Shown here: positions 55,472 to 63,932 of the stretch, one piece after another
Position numbering within the stretch: position 1 is the first letter of the stretch
Layout of the letters: every line of letters starts with the position of its first letter
DNA from: Anaerolineaceae bacterium
GTDB taxonomy: Bacteria > Chloroflexota > Anaerolineae > Aggregatilineales > Phototrophicaceae
Reading direction: 5' to 3'
DNA length: 64,000 nt
NCBI GenBank assembly: GCA_026708325.1
Contig: JAPOVC010000025.1
Coordinates: 1-64,000 of the forward strand
Notes under the pieces: generated by a model
What the model saw: only the letters and a program-made list of their open reading frames with translations
Databases searched by the model: none
What the model was told of the DNA's origin: nothing
Translations under genes and position numbers: made by a program

Positions 55472-56095
55472 TTATTTCTGAGCGGCAACCGCTTTCATCA
55501 AGGCCAGCACCATGTGGCAATCGGACAGGGCCCGGTGCTGCTGATCGATGCCGGCGCCGCATTCGCGTCTGAAGGCCTGCTCCAGCCCGTAGCCGCGCCT
55601 GGCGCCCCGCCGGAGCCGGTGCCAGGCGGCGTAGTCGTTCATCGCGCAACGCCAGCTGATGGCCGGCAGCCGCAGATCATGGCGGTCGCAAGTCTGCTGC
55701 AAGAGACGGCGGTCGAAGGCGGCGTTGTAAACGAGGACCAGCGCGGCCCCGTCCAGGGCCGGTGACAACTCGTCATGCAGTTCCGTCCAGCTGCCGGCGC
55801 CGAGCTGCTCGAGGACGCCGAGGGTCAGGCCGTGGACGCGGGAAGCGCTGGCGGGGATGTCGTCCTGCGGCAGCGCCAGGCGATGCAGCAGGTCCTCGCC
55901 GCGGGTGTTGATGAGCGCCACCTCGATGACTTCCGCCCTGCGATCGAGGCCGGTCGTCTCGGTGTCCAGAATCAGCACGTCGTCGCGCTCCAGCAGCTGC
56001 GGCCAGTCCGCCACTCCCGCACGCCCGCGCGCGCCCTGCCCGCGCCCGGCGGCCGGACGACGTCGCCGGCGGCGCTGAAAGGGCCAGGGGGACAT
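55472..56095 (-). CDS. DnaQ-like 3'-5' exonuclease (DEDD family)
   Basis: A 207-residue exonuclease-fold protein. ExoI is LDTETTGLDRR (Asp, Glu), ExoII is VYNAAFDRRLL (Asp) and ExoIII is QQHRALSDC (His, Asp), so the DEDDh set is complete. Length and layout resemble the epsilon proofreading subunit or stand-alone DnaQ-like exonucleases; an N-terminal Arg-rich stretch (about 35 residues) is unusual. ATG 56095 follows the stop of the DUF4013-like gene by two bases, so translation is likely coupled. Its exact role (proofreading, RNA or repair) cannot be told. Confidence 0.85.
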   Translation of the reverse strand: MSPWPFQRRRRRRPAAGRGQGARGRAGVADWPQLLERDDVLILDTETTGLDRRAEVIEVALINTRGEDLLHRLALPQDDIPASASRVHGLTLGVLEQLGAGSWTELHDELSPALDGAALVLVYNAAFDRRLLQQTCDRHDLRLPAISWRCAMNDYAAWHRLRRGARRGYGLEQAFRRECGAGIDQQHRALSDCHMVLALMKAVAAQK

Positions 56096-56097
56096 GG

Positions 56098-56772
56098 TCA
56101 GGCCGCGCCCGGGGACGCGTCGTTTTCGCGGGCCGCCAGCGCGACGGCCAGTTGACCCAGCAAATGTCCCTGCACCGGGACGCCGAGCGCCAGCGAAATC
56201 AGCCAGCCGACGAAAGGCAGACCGGCCACCAGGCCCAGCACCAGGTTGGCGAGCACGCTGTAGAAGAGCCATTGCAGGAAGAGGTCGCTGTTGCTGCGCA
56301 GGGTATCCCAGAGTTCGCCCGGCTGAAACCAGGCGGTCAACTGTCGTGTCTCTGCGTAGCGCGTCGCGCCGGTCGCCAGCATGAGCCCGCTGAACAGGTT
56401 CCAGAGCAGCAGGAAAAGCAACAGGCAGCAGAGCGTCAGCAGCGCCAGGATGCCGCCCTCGCCGCCGCTGCTGACAAAGAGCAGCAGGCCGCAGAGCGGC
56501 AGGGCATTGGGGATGTTATAGACGAAGATGGCGACCAGCGCGTTGAAGCCGTCGCCCAGGCGGCTGTTGAAATCCGTCCATTCCGGCAGCGGACGCTGGC
56601 TGCCGGCCAGCTGGTTGCGCACGAGATCGAGCCCGTAGCCCGCCAGCATGGCCATTCCCGCGAGGCCCAGCAGCGGGACCATCGCAACGAGTCCCCAGAG
56701 CAGCACCAGGGCCAGTTTTCCGCCCCATTGCGGGTCCTCGAAGGCGTATGTGAAGGCGCGCGACAGGTTCAC
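56098..56772 (-). CDS. DUF4013-like membrane protein
   Basis: A 224-residue protein with about six hydrophobic helices. The N-terminal AFTYAFEDPQWGGKLALVLLWGL and the later RYAETRQLTAWFQPGELWDTLR stretch are typical of DUF4013 proteins, whose function is unknown. GTG 56772 follows GGAG by eight bases; a longer open frame upstream covers the TlpA-like gene and is rejected. It lies between the TlpA-like and exonuclease genes on the same strand and is probably co-transcribed with them. Confidence 0.78.
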   Translation of the reverse strand: MNLSRAFTYAFEDPQWGGKLALVLLWGLVAMVPLLGLAGMAMLAGYGLDLVRNQLAGSQRPLPEWTDFNSRLGDGFNALVAIFVYNIPNALPLCGLLLFVSSGGEGGILALLTLCCLLLFLLLWNLFSGLMLATGATRYAETRQLTAWFQPGELWDTLRSNSDLFLQWLFYSVLANLVLGLVAGLPFVGWLISLALGVPVQGHLLGQLAVALAARENDASPGAA

Positions 56773-56813
56773 GTCAGTTCTCCGGCGTCGTCGGGCGGGG
56801 GAGTCATCGGGGT

Positions 56814-57434
56814 TCAGGACTTCGCAAGAAACAACCAGTATTCCAGCGCCGCCAGCGTGATTTCGCCCGCCTGCGCGGCGAGGACCTGACCCCCCGGGTC
56901 GAGCAGGAAGGTCATGGGCAGACCCCTTGCGCCCCAAACGTCGCTGGCGACCAGGTCGAGATCGAGCAGGACCGTCAGGTTGCCGACGTCGTGTTCGCCC
57001 AGAAAGCTGCGCACTGTCGCGTCGTCCTCGCCGACGTTGACCGCCAGCACCTGCGGGTCTGCCGGCCCGTCGTGTCGCGCCGCGAAGGTCTCCAGCGCGG
57101 GCAGTTCGCGCACGCAGGGCTCGCACCAGCTGGCCCAGAAGTTGACGATGACGGGTCGGCCCCGCAGCGATGCGGTCGAGAGCAGCGCGCCATCGGCCAG
57201 CCGCGGCAGGGCAAGCGCCGGCGCGGGCCGGCCGACCAGGGTTGAGGCGGTCGATTGCGCCGAAATCTGCGCGATGCTCGCTGGGTCGCTGCCGCGCTCC
57301 TGCACGTAAATCGCCCCGGCAATGCCGAGCAAGGGCAGGAGCAGCAGTGCCAACCAGAGCAATTGATTGCGCCGCAGCTGAGGTATGGAGAGGCCGGCCA
57401 CAGGCGCCTCGGGGTCCAGGAACGTCCCTGTCAT
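56814..57434 (-). CDS. TlpA/ResA-like membrane-anchored thioredoxin-fold protein
   Basis: A 206-residue protein with an N-terminal helix (about 25-44) and an exported thioredoxin-like domain. The redox motif is Cys104-Glu-Pro-Cys107 in VNFWASWCEPC, and the cis-Pro is in GLPMTFLLDPGG. Such proteins reduce disulfides outside the membrane, often for cytochrome c assembly, but no cytochrome genes are near. ATG 57434 is supported by family similarity beginning just before the anchor. It is the first gene of the minus-strand run down to 54764 and is divergent from mscL. Confidence 0.9.
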   Translation of the reverse strand: MTGTFLDPEAPVAGLSIPQLRRNQLLWLALLLLPLLGIAGAIYVQERGSDPASIAQISAQSTASTLVGRPAPALALPRLADGALLSTASLRGRPVIVNFWASWCEPCVRELPALETFAARHDGPADPQVLAVNVGEDDATVRSFLGEHDVGNLTVLLDLDLVASDVWGARGLPMTFLLDPGGQVLAAQAGEITLAALEYWLFLAKS

Positions 57435-57565
57435 TGTGCCGCGGCATGCCTCCGCCTGCAACGGCGGCGCCCATACTGCAGGGGCGACACATCATGTCGC
57501 CCGCCACACCCCCCATGCGCTACAGTGGACGCGGACGAGAGAGGCGTACAGCAGGGAGGCTGACG

Positions 57566-57940
57566 ATGCGCAAAATAATGCTGGAGTTCCGCGAGTTCGC
57601 CCAGCGCGGCAACGTGATGGACCTGGCCGTGGGCCTGGTGATCGGCACGGCCTTCAAGGAGATCACCAATTCCCTGGTGAAGGACATCCTCACGCCGGTC
57701 ATCGGCGCGCTGACCGGCGGTGTGAACTTCGATCATCTCTTCCTCAGCCTCTCCGTGACGCAGTACGCGACCCTGGAGCAGGCTCAGGAGGCCGGCGTGG
57801 CCACGCTGGGTTACGGCAAATTCATCACCCAGGTCATCGAGTTCGTGATCATCGCCTTCGCCATGTTCATGGTGGTGCGCACCATGAACCGCCTGGCGCG
57901 TGAAGTGGAACAAAGGACCGACGGGGATCCGGCGACCTGA
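57566..57940 (+). CDS. mscL: Large-conductance mechanosensitive channel
   Basis: A 124-residue channel that opens at high membrane tension to release solutes during osmotic downshock. The N terminus is typical (MRKIMLEFREFAQRGNVMDLAVGLVIGTAF), the first pore helix follows, then a periplasmic loop that here is poor in charges (FLSLSVTQYATLEQAQEAG), and helix 2 (ITQVIEFVIIAFAMFMVVR). The end is the charged cytoplasmic tail. ATG 57566 follows AGGGAGG. It stands alone, divergent from the TlpA-like gene, and the length is normal for the family. Confidence 0.95.
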   Translation: MRKIMLEFREFAQRGNVMDLAVGLVIGTAFKEITNSLVKDILTPVIGALTGGVNFDHLFLSLSVTQYATLEQAQEAGVATLGYGKFITQVIEFVIIAFAMFMVVRTMNRLAREVEQRTDGDPAT

Positions 57941-57982
57941 GCCGCGTTGACGACCACCCTGTAAGTGAGGGGCGGCGGCGTG

Positions 57983-57988
57983 TATACT
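57983..57988 (+). promoter_or_regulatory. Possible -10 box for the DAHP synthase gene
   Basis: TATACT about 48 bases before the ATG, without a -35 box at normal spacing (a TTGACG at 57947-57952 is 30 bases away, too far). Confidence 0.3.
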
Positions 57989-58035
57989 GATGCCGGCAAT
58001 GTCGCCATACGGGGTCCAGTGAGGGAGTGCACATC

Positions 58036-59115
58036 ATGCACGAAGACAGATTGCGGGAGTTACGCGGGGAGATCGACGTGATCAACCTGCAAATCCTTGA
58101 GCTGCTGACGCAGCGCGCGCGCATCGTCTCGGCGATCGGGCGCGTACAGCAAACCCTTGGCACCTCGTTTTATGACCCCGAGCGCGAAGCCGAGATGCTG
58201 TCGGCGCTGCAGCAGGCCAACGAGGGCCCGTTCAGCAACGAGACCATCAGTGCACTGTTCAGCGAGATCTTCCGCGCCTCGCTGGCGCTGGAAGAGGAAG
58301 AGGCGCTGGCCAAGATCCTGGTGCAGCGCCATTACCCGGACGAACACACGGTCATCACCATGGCCGACGGCGCCGAAGTGGGCGCCGGCGACTTCACCGT
58401 GATCAGCGGCCCCTGCGCCATCGAGAGCGCGGAACAGGTCGACGAGGTGGCGGAGGCGCTGGCGGTGCGCGGCGTGCGTTTCCTGCGCGGCATGGGCTGG
58501 AAGCCGCGTACCTCGCCCTACGATTTCCAGGGCCTGGGCATGGAAGGTCTGCGCATCGCGCGGCAGGTGGCCAACCGCCACAACATGTTCATCGTCAGCG
58601 AGGTGATGGACAAGAGCCTCATCTCCGAAATGTCCGAATACGTCGACGTCTTCTGGGTCGGCGCGCGCAACATGTCCAACAGCTTCCTGCTGAAAGCGCT
58701 GGGGCAGGTGCGTCAGCCGGTGATTCTCAAGCGCAGCTTCGGCGCCACCATTCAGGAATTCCTCTACGCCGCCGAGTACATCGCCAGCAGCGGCAACCCC
58801 AACGTCATCCTGATGGAGCGCGGTACCCGCACCTTCGAGACGCGCACGCGCAATACGCTCGACCTGAGCGCGGTGGCCCTGCTGAAGCTGGAATCACATT
58901 TGCCGGTGGTCGTCGACATCTCGCACTCCGCCGGCCGGCGCGATATCGCCATCCCGCTGGCGCGGGCCGCGAAGGCGGTGGGCGCGGACGGCCTGATGTT
59001 CGAGTGTCATCCCAACCCGCCGGTCGCCATGAGCGACGCCAAGCAGCAATTGAGCATCCCCGAGATGCACGCCCTCATGGACGAAATCGCGGACGAGCAA
59101 AAGGTCCTGGCCTGA
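58036..59115 (+). CDS. aroF: Chorismate mutase - DAHP synthase fusion
   Basis: A 359-residue bifunctional protein. The first about 85 residues are an AroQ-type chorismate mutase helix bundle ([19 protein letters not shown]); the rest is a type I beta DAHP synthase, which joins PEP and erythrose 4-phosphate at the start of the shikimate pathway ([10 protein letters not shown], then [36 protein letters not shown]). In such fusions the mutase domain also acts as the sensor for feedback inhibition by prephenate or chorismate. ATG 58036 has GAGGGAG eight bases before it; GTG 58027 is an alternative. A hairpin lies after the stop. Confidence 0.93.
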   Translation: MHEDRLRELRGEIDVINLQILELLTQRARIVSAIGRVQQTLGTSFYDPEREAEMLSALQQANEGPFSNETISALFSEIFRASLALEEEEALAKILVQRHYPDEHTVITMADGAEVGAGDFTVISGPCAIESAEQVDEVAEALAVRGVRFLRGMGWKPRTSPYDFQGLGMEGLRIARQVANRHNMFIVSEVMDKSLISEMSEYVDVFWVGARNMSNSFLLKALGQVRQPVILKRSFGATIQEFLYAAEYIASSGNPNVILMERGTRTFETRTRNTLDLSAVALLKLESHLPVVVDISHSAGRRDIAIPLARAAKAVGADGLMFECHPNPPVAMSDAKQQLSIPEMHALMDEIADEQKVLA

Positions 59116-59148
59116 GCGGAGCGCTACACAGGCGCAGAGCGCAGCACA

Positions 59149-59175
59149 GGGGGTGACGACGCGTTCGTCACCCCC
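59149..59175 (+). terminator. Hairpin terminator between the DAHP synthase gene and dnaX
   Basis: Perfect 11-bp stem, GGGGGTGACGA (59149-59159) with TCGTCACCCCC (59165-59175), and a five-base loop, followed by only a short T stretch. It ends about five bases before the dnaX -35 box, so it insulates the two units. Confidence 0.7.
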
Positions 59176-59180
59176 GTCGT

Positions 59181-59209
59181 TTGCCGCCCCGCGCGGTGAC
59201 TGCTACACT
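59181..59209 (+). promoter_or_regulatory. Sigma-70-type promoter for dnaX-ybaB-recR
   Basis: TTGCCG (59181-59186), a 17-base spacer and TACACT (59204-59209). The start point would lie about 20 bases before the TTG start codon of dnaX. Confidence 0.7.
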
Positions 59210-59237
59210 GGCCTGCCCGGCAGGAGGACCCCCGGCC

Positions 59238-60842
59238 TTGCCTGAACAAGCCCTGTACCTCGCCTGGCGCCCCATGCGCTTCGAGGATGTCATCGGCCAG
59301 GAGCACATCACCCGCACCCTGCGTAATTCCCTGAAATCCGGCCGTGTGCGCCATGCCTATCTCTTCAGCGGGCCGCGCGGCACCGGCAAGACCACGACGG
59401 CGCGCCTGCTGGCCAAGGCCGTCAATTGCGCGGATGCGGACCCCGGCCAGCGTCCCTGCAACAGTTGCGCCGCCTGCCGCGCCGTCAACGAGGGCCGCTA
59501 TCTTGACCTGATCGAGATCGACGCGGCCACGCACACCGGCGTCGATGACGTGCGTGACCTGCGCGACAAGGTCGCCTTCGCGCCCGGCGAGGGCAACTAC
59601 AAGGTCTATATCATCGACGAGGTGCATCGCTTCACCGGCAACGCCTTCGATGCCCTGCTGAAAACGCTGGAGGAACCGCCGCCGCACGCGGTCTTCGTGC
59701 TGGCCACTACCGAAATCGACAAGGTGCCGGCCACCATCCGCAGCCGTTGTCTGCCCTTTGAGTTTCGCCGCGTGGCGGTTCAGGCCGTGGCGGACCATCT
59801 GCAATCGATCGCCGACGCCGAGAACCTGCGCGTGGAGCGCCCGGCGCTGGAACTCATCGCGCGCCAGGGCACCGGCAGCGTACGCGACAGCATCAGCCTG
59901 CTGGACCAGATCGTCACCAACCCGGACGAGAAGATCTCGCTGGAACTGGCGCAGGACGTGCTGGGCACCGCCAGCAGCGAGGCCGTGCGCGCGCTGCTGG
60001 ACGCGCTGGTGGCGCAGGACGCGGCGACCGGGCTGGACATCATCAACCGCGCCGTCGATGCCGGCAGCGACCCCCGCCAGTTCGGCCAGCAAATCGTGGA
60101 ACAACTGCGCAACCTCTTGCTGACGCAGACGGCCAGCGCCGACCTGGTGGTGGGGACGGAGGAAGAAAGGCAGCGCTATCGGACGCAGGCCGAGGGGCTA
60201 AGCCCCGCCCTGCTGTTGCGCGCCCTGCGCAAGTTCAACGAAGCTTTGGCCGACGACCTGGGCAGCTGGCAACCGCAATTGACCCTGGAGCTGGCCCTGG
60301 TGGAGAGTTTGCCCGTGGCCGGCGCTAAAGCAGCCATGGCCGCGGAACCCGTCGCCCAGGCCGCGCCAGCGCCGGAGTCGCCAGCGCCGGCCGCCGCAAC
60401 GTCGCCGCCGGCAAGGCCGGAACCGGAGTCCGGGCCTCCTACCGAAGCCCCGGCAGAAGTTCCCGCGCCGTCGGCCCCGGAAACGCTGACGCTGGAACAA
60501 CTGCGGGAGCGCTGGGACAATGTGCGCCAGGCGGTGGAGCAGCAGGGACGCAGCTACGTCCCGGCGATGCTGGAGCACGTGCAGGTCCACGACCTGCGCG
60601 GCGACCTCGTCATTCTCGGCACCAGGCGGAACTTCCACGTCCGCCTTAATACACCGGACGCCCGCGAGAAACTCGAGCAGGCCCTGGAAGGCCTGTTTGG
60701 CCGTCCCCTGCGCGTACGCGTGCAGTCCATCGAAACGGACCCGGGAGACGGGCAAATCGATCCGGACGATCCACTGGTCGCCAGCGCCCTGGCGATGGGC
60801 GCGCGGGTGAGCGTGCAAGGGTCCGCAGAAAAGGGAGACTGA
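59238..60842 (+). CDS. dnaX: DNA polymerase III subunit gamma/tau
   Basis: A 534-residue clamp-loader ATPase that loads the sliding clamp at primed sites. Walker A GPRGTGKT with Lys51, the zinc knuckle Cys64, Cys74, Cys77, Cys80, Walker B IIDEVH, and the sensor 1 region VLATTEIDKVPATIRSRC are all present. After a Pro- and Ala-rich linker (about 375-420) there is a short C-terminal domain (LRERWDNVRQAVEQQG). The TTG start 59238 has AGGAGG at 59222-59227; the open frame before it covers the promoter. It heads the dnaX-ybaB-recR operon, conserved in many bacteria. Confidence 0.95.
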   Translation: MPEQALYLAWRPMRFEDVIGQEHITRTLRNSLKSGRVRHAYLFSGPRGTGKTTTARLLAKAVNCADADPGQRPCNSCAACRAVNEGRYLDLIEIDAATHTGVDDVRDLRDKVAFAPGEGNYKVYIIDEVHRFTGNAFDALLKTLEEPPPHAVFVLATTEIDKVPATIRSRCLPFEFRRVAVQAVADHLQSIADAENLRVERPALELIARQGTGSVRDSISLLDQIVTNPDEKISLELAQDVLGTASSEAVRALLDALVAQDAATGLDIINRAVDAGSDPRQFGQQIVEQLRNLLLTQTASADLVVGTEEERQRYRTQAEGLSPALLLRALRKFNEALADDLGSWQPQLTLELALVESLPVAGAKAAMAAEPVAQAAPAPESPAPAAATSPPARPEPESGPPTEAPAEVPAPSAPETLTLEQLRERWDNVRQAVEQQGRSYVPAMLEHVQVHDLRGDLVILGTRRNFHVRLNTPDAREKLEQALEGLFGRPLRVRVQSIETDPGDGQIDPDDPLVASALAMGARVSVQGSAEKGD

Positions 60843-60843
60843 A

Positions 60844-61188
60844 ATGCCCAAACGACCCAGCCAGGCCGCCATGCTGCGGCAAATCCAGAAGATGCAGGAT
60901 GACATGAGCGCGGCGCAACAGGCCCTTGAGCACGAAACCGTTGAGGTCTCGGTGGGCGGTGGCCTGGTGACCGTGGTCATGACCGGTCACCAGCGCGTGC
61001 AATCGGTCGACATCGACCATTCACAGATTGACCTTGAGGACGAGGAATGGCCGGAGGACCTGCAGGACCTGCTGGTGGCGGCCGTGAACCAGGCCGTCGA
61101 ACAAAGCCAGTTGCTGGCGGCGCAGAAGATGGAATCCATCACCGGCGGCCTGGGCGGGCTGCCGGGAATGGGCGGGCTGCTCGGTTGA
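60844..61188 (+). CDS. YbaB/EbfC family nucleoid-associated protein
   Basis: A 114-residue DNA-binding protein, usually a dimer that coats DNA without strict sequence preference. The N-terminal helix (AAMLRQIQKMQDDMSAAQQAL) and the central strand pattern (VEVSVGGGLVTVVMTGHQRV) match the family, and the C terminus ends in the usual Gly/Met-rich stretch (GLPGMGGLLG). ATG 60844 is one base after the dnaX stop codon, so translation is coupled. The gene order dnaX-ybaB-recR supports the assignment. Confidence 0.94.
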   Translation: MPKRPSQAAMLRQIQKMQDDMSAAQQALEHETVEVSVGGGLVTVVMTGHQRVQSVDIDHSQIDLEDEEWPEDLQDLLVAAVNQAVEQSQLLAAQKMESITGGLGGLPGMGGLLG

Positions 61189-61216
61189 GGCCGAATTTGC
61201 CGCAGCGGGCCCTGCA

Positions 61217-61822
61217 ATGAAGTCCGCCGTCCCCGAGCCGGTCAGCCGCCTGACCGAGGCCTTCGCCCGTCTGCCGGGCGTGGGCCCCAAGACCGCCTCG
61301 CGTCTGACCTTTTACCTGTTGCGCGCCCCGGATGAAGTCGGCCTGACCCTGGCCGGGGCCCTGCGTGACCTGAAGGCCGAAACCCGTTTCTGTTCCCAAT
61401 GTTTCAACATCACGGTCGAAGATCCCTGCGGGCTCTGCGCGGACCTCGGCCGGGACCGCAGCGTCATCGCCGTCGTCGAGGAGCCTCTGGACGTTCTGGC
61501 GCTGGAGCGTACCGGCAGTTACGGCGGGCTGTACCACGTGCTGCACGGCGCCATCTCCCCCGTCAACAACATCGGCCCGGACGAACTGCGCATTCGTGAA
61601 CTTGTCCGGCGCGCGGAGGCGCCGGAACTGCGCGAGTTGATCATCGCGACCAACCCCGGCATGGAAGGCGACGCCACCGCGATGTACATCGAAGGCAGTC
61701 TGGCGGGTCGCGGCCTGCGCATCACAAGGCTGGCGCGCGGCCTGCCGGTGGGCGGCGACCTGGAATACGTCGATCCGGTGACCCTGACCCGTGCCCTGCT
61801 GGGCCGCTCCGAGCGCGCGTGA
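61217..61822 (+). CDS. recR: Recombination protein RecR
   Basis: A 201-residue repair protein that works with RecO (and RecF) to load RecA at gaps. It has the N-terminal helix-hairpin-helix (LPGVGPKTASRLTFYLL), the zinc finger Cys59, Cys62, Cys71, Cys74, and the Toprim domain (VIAVVEEPLDVLALERTG, then LIIATNPGMEGDATAMYI). The C-terminal Walker-like end (RLARGLPVGGDLEYVD) is normal. ATG 61217 is 28 bases after ybaB. It ends the operon. Confidence 0.96.
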   Translation: MKSAVPEPVSRLTEAFARLPGVGPKTASRLTFYLLRAPDEVGLTLAGALRDLKAETRFCSQCFNITVEDPCGLCADLGRDRSVIAVVEEPLDVLALERTGSYGGLYHVLHGAISPVNNIGPDELRIRELVRRAEAPELRELIIATNPGMEGDATAMYIEGSLAGRGLRITRLARGLPVGGDLEYVDPVTLTRALLGRSERA

Positions 61823-61871
61823 CGCGGGCAGGGCAACGCAACCACCCGGATGTGACAAATCCATTAAATCA

Positions 61872-61914
61872 AGGTAATTTCAGGTAAGATAAGGTAAGTT
61901 GCCGGTCCTTACCT
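61872..61914. promoter_or_regulatory. Three AGGTAA repeats at 10-base spacing plus one inverted copy
   Basis: AGGTAA occurs at 61872-61877, 61882-61887 and 61892-61897, exactly one helical turn apart, and its inverse-sense relative TTACCT at 61909-61914. The phasing is what response regulators of the OmpR/PhoB type bind. It lies 160 bases before the stand-alone sensor gene. Nothing else is recognised in the spacer 61823-62072. Confidence 0.6.
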
Positions 61915-62072
61915 GAACACAGCGCGATCGGGAAGCAGGAGCGATCGTGGCCTGATGTGGCCTTCCCTGGCGCCGGCCGGGTCATCGTTACCCGCCGGCG
62001 CGACTGCGCACCTGCCGGATCACGCAACACAGCTGCGTCCATGAAGAGCGTTCGGCAAGGAGCAAAGAGACC

Positions 62073-62831
62073 ATGTTGTCCAGAATCAATCCCTTTCACG
62101 CAGCGTTGCTTTCGCTGGTGCTGCTCCTGCTCGCCGTCATATTTGTGCTCGCGGTCTTCAGTGAGATTGGCACGCTTTTCACCGAGGGGCAGAGAGAGTT
62201 TGATTCCTACCGCCTGGCCAACTTCCTGCGTCAGACCTCGGAAGATCTCACCAGCATGGCGCGCCTGCACGTCGTCACCGGCGAGCAGCGCTACCGAGAC
62301 TACTTCGACGAGATTCTGGATATTCGCGGTGGCGTTGCTCCCTACCCTGAAAACTATGTCTCACGACCCTACTGGGACATTGTGCTGGCCACCGGCGAGC
62401 GCCCGGGCGGATTCGCAGAGACCAGCACGCTTGAGGAAATGGCGGAGTCCATCGGTATTTCGGACGAGGCAGCGGAACTGCTGCTGGAGGCGGAACGCCA
62501 GTCCAACGATCTTGTCAGGCTGGAGCGCGAGACCATGGATATGGTGGCGGCGCATCTTGAAGCCGGCGGCGACTACAGTGTCGTCGAAGGTAATCTGCTG
62601 GCGGCGGTGCAGCGCCTCCACGGTCAGGAGTACCATGCGGCCAAGGAAGGCATCATGCAACCCCTGGTGGGATTCGCCGACCTGGCTGACAGGGGCGTAC
62701 GGGATTTCGCCGACGCGGCCGTCGCCCGTTTAACAAGATTGTCCATCGCTCTGGGCATCTCGCTGCTGCTGGGCATACTGTCCGCCCTTCTGCTGGTGCT
62801 CCTGCTGCGACGCGACGCCAGCGGGACCTGA
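62073..62831 (+). CDS. Stand-alone membrane sensor module (helical-bundle extracytoplasmic domain between two helices)
   Basis: A 252-residue protein: helix 1 at about 10-31, an extracytoplasmic helical domain of about 185 residues, and helix 2 at about 223-245, then only a few cytoplasmic residues (RRDASGT). The domain (NFLRQTSEDLTSMARLHVVTG, then YRDYFDEILDIRGG and YWDIVLATGERPGG) is one I recognise from the N-terminal part of many histidine kinases, cyclases and chemoreceptors. Here no HAMP, kinase or other output domain follows, so it either works with a partner or is a truncated receptor. ATG 62073 follows AAGGAG at 62057-62062. The stop is natural and a hairpin follows, arguing against a frameshift. 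Confidence 0.75.
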   Translation: MLSRINPFHAALLSLVLLLLAVIFVLAVFSEIGTLFTEGQREFDSYRLANFLRQTSEDLTSMARLHVVTGEQRYRDYFDEILDIRGGVAPYPENYVSRPYWDIVLATGERPGGFAETSTLEEMAESIGISDEAAELLLEAERQSNDLVRLERETMDMVAAHLEAGGDYSVVEGNLLAAVQRLHGQEYHAAKEGIMQPLVGFADLADRGVRDFADAAVARLTRLSIALGISLLLGILSALLLVLLLRRDASGT

Positions 62832-62842
62832 TCCCTGGCTCT

Positions 62843-62876
62843 GGCGCGGGTCCGGTCCTTCGGCAGGACCCGCGCC
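62843..62876 (+). terminator. Hairpin after the sensor gene
   Basis: Perfect 11-bp stem, GGCGCGGGTCC (62843-62853) with GGACCCGCGCC (62866-62876), and a 12-base loop containing TTCG. No T-run follows, so its strength as terminator is uncertain. Confidence 0.55.
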
Positions 62877-63045
62877 TGGAGGCGGTCTGCAATGTGGCTA
62901 CCCGGTAACCCTTCCTCCTGCACAGCGGGGACGCTCTGAAACGCGCCGAACTTTCCGGTCCCTATTTCCAGGCAGATGTCCGCAGAGGCAGCAGGGCGCG
63001 TCGCGCTGGTTCAGTCCGGTATCGATGGTCGTTTCTTGCAGTCTG

Positions 63046-63078
63046 GACAAGTGTTTGTCAATAATTATTGCACTTGTC
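63046..63078. promoter_or_regulatory. Nested palindrome upstream of the small membrane protein
   Basis: GACAAGTG (63046-63053) and CACTTGTC (63071-63078) form a perfect 8-bp inverted repeat. Inside it the 12-base CAATAATTATTG (63059-63070) is itself a perfect palindrome. A TTGCAG (63036-63041) 18 bases before AATAAT could be a promoter overlapping it. This looks like an operator just 18 bases before the start codon. Confidence 0.5.
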
Positions 63079-63095
63079 GCTGTGAGGGGATGAAA

Positions 63096-63461
63096 ATGAT
63101 GGAACTCCTGAAGAGACCCGTACTCTACAATGTCATCACGATTGTCGCGTTAATTCTCTCGGTCATTGCCCTGTTGGATCAGGGGCGCACCCTGATTGCC
63201 GAGACGTCTGAAATCATCACCAGGCTGGAAGGTGTGGCTGCAGAAAGTGACCCGGCAGTTGGCGAGGCCGCGGCGGCGATCCGCGCCAGCCAGCAGGTCC
63301 GCGGGGACCTTTACCGCCAGGCGCTGATCGCCATGATCATAGCCATTTTGGCCAATGTCATCGCGAATTACCTCGGCCGCAGCCGTCAATGGACAAATCT
63401 CTCTCGCATTGAGGCGCTGGAAGCGGAGATTGAGGGACTGCGGGGGAATCAGCAGGCCTGA
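63096..63461 (+). CDS. Small two-helix membrane protein
   Basis: A 121-residue protein with helices at about 9-25 (LYNVITIVALILSVIALL) and 72-90 (ALIAMIIAILANVIANYLG), an extracytoplasmic or cytoplasmic acidic loop between them, and a C-terminal coiled-coil-like end (ALEAEIEGLRG). I do not recognise a family. ATG 63096 is chosen because GAGGGG lies six bases before it; ATG 63090 in the same frame is possible, and the open frame further upstream runs through the palindrome. Base use is a little richer in A+T than most of the window. Confidence 0.6.
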   Translation: MMELLKRPVLYNVITIVALILSVIALLDQGRTLIAETSEIITRLEGVAAESDPAVGEAAAAIRASQQVRGDLYRQALIAMIIAILANVIANYLGRSRQWTNLSRIEALEAEIEGLRGNQQA

Positions 63462-63638
63462 TTCCTCGCTCCCTGCTGCCTTGCCGGCCCGGCGACACTG
63501 CCGCGTGATCCGGGCAAACGCTGTCCAAAACTGAACCCTTTGCGATTTACTTCGTATGACTGAATGGTCGGGTCCCGGGTTGGCCTGGTGTCTCGCGGCG
63601 TCCGTGCAGGTCTTGCAGGCGGGGAAAGGGAGCGCAGT

Positions 63639-63932
63639 ATGAATATGGAGAAGTGGGCGGGCGTCCTCATTCTGTTTCCGATGTTGCTGCTTGCCATGGT
63701 GGCATTTTTGATGGGTGAATTGTTGCCAGGCATGTTTCACGGCATGTTGCATGTGATGGAGGATGTAAGCGGCGGGCCACTGGCCGAGACAACCTACGCT
63801 GCCTGGCAACATGTGTCGCAGCTGGCCACGATCCTGCGGATTGCGGCGGTCGCTCTTGTTTGCAGTCTGGTGGTGTACGGCGTCCTGATCTGGCGTCACC
63901 GCTTGCCGGTGCCCCTGCACAAGTTGCACTAA
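63639..63932 (+). CDS. Small membrane protein of unknown function
   Basis: A 97-residue protein with two hydrophobic segments at about 5-25 (AGVLILFPMLLLAMVAFLMG) and 64-85, separated by a loop rich in His and Met (GMFHGMLHVMEDV). I cannot assign a family. ATG 63639 has AGGGAG six bases before it; the open frame further upstream lacks support. The loop with Met and His could bind a metal, but this is speculative. After it 68 bases remain to the window end without a visible gene. Confidence 0.55.
   Translation: MNMEKWAGVLILFPMLLLAMVAFLMGELLPGMFHGMLHVMEDVSGGPLAETTYAAWQHVSQLATILRIAAVALVCSLVVYGVLIWRHRLPVPLHKLH

Noticed and set aside
56773..57516. Fusion of the DUF4013-like protein with an upstream open frame
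   Set aside because: The upstream part is a shadow of the TlpA-like gene in another frame; GTG 56772 has its own RBS.
59116..59237. SRP RNA gene next to dnaX, as in some bacteria
   Set aside because: The spacer holds only a terminator-like hairpin and the dnaX promoter and is too short for the conserved SRP RNA structure.
61931..61953. Two GCGATCG words close together as a regulatory repeat
   Set aside because: The word is short and palindromic and can occur by chance in G+C-rich DNA; only two copies.
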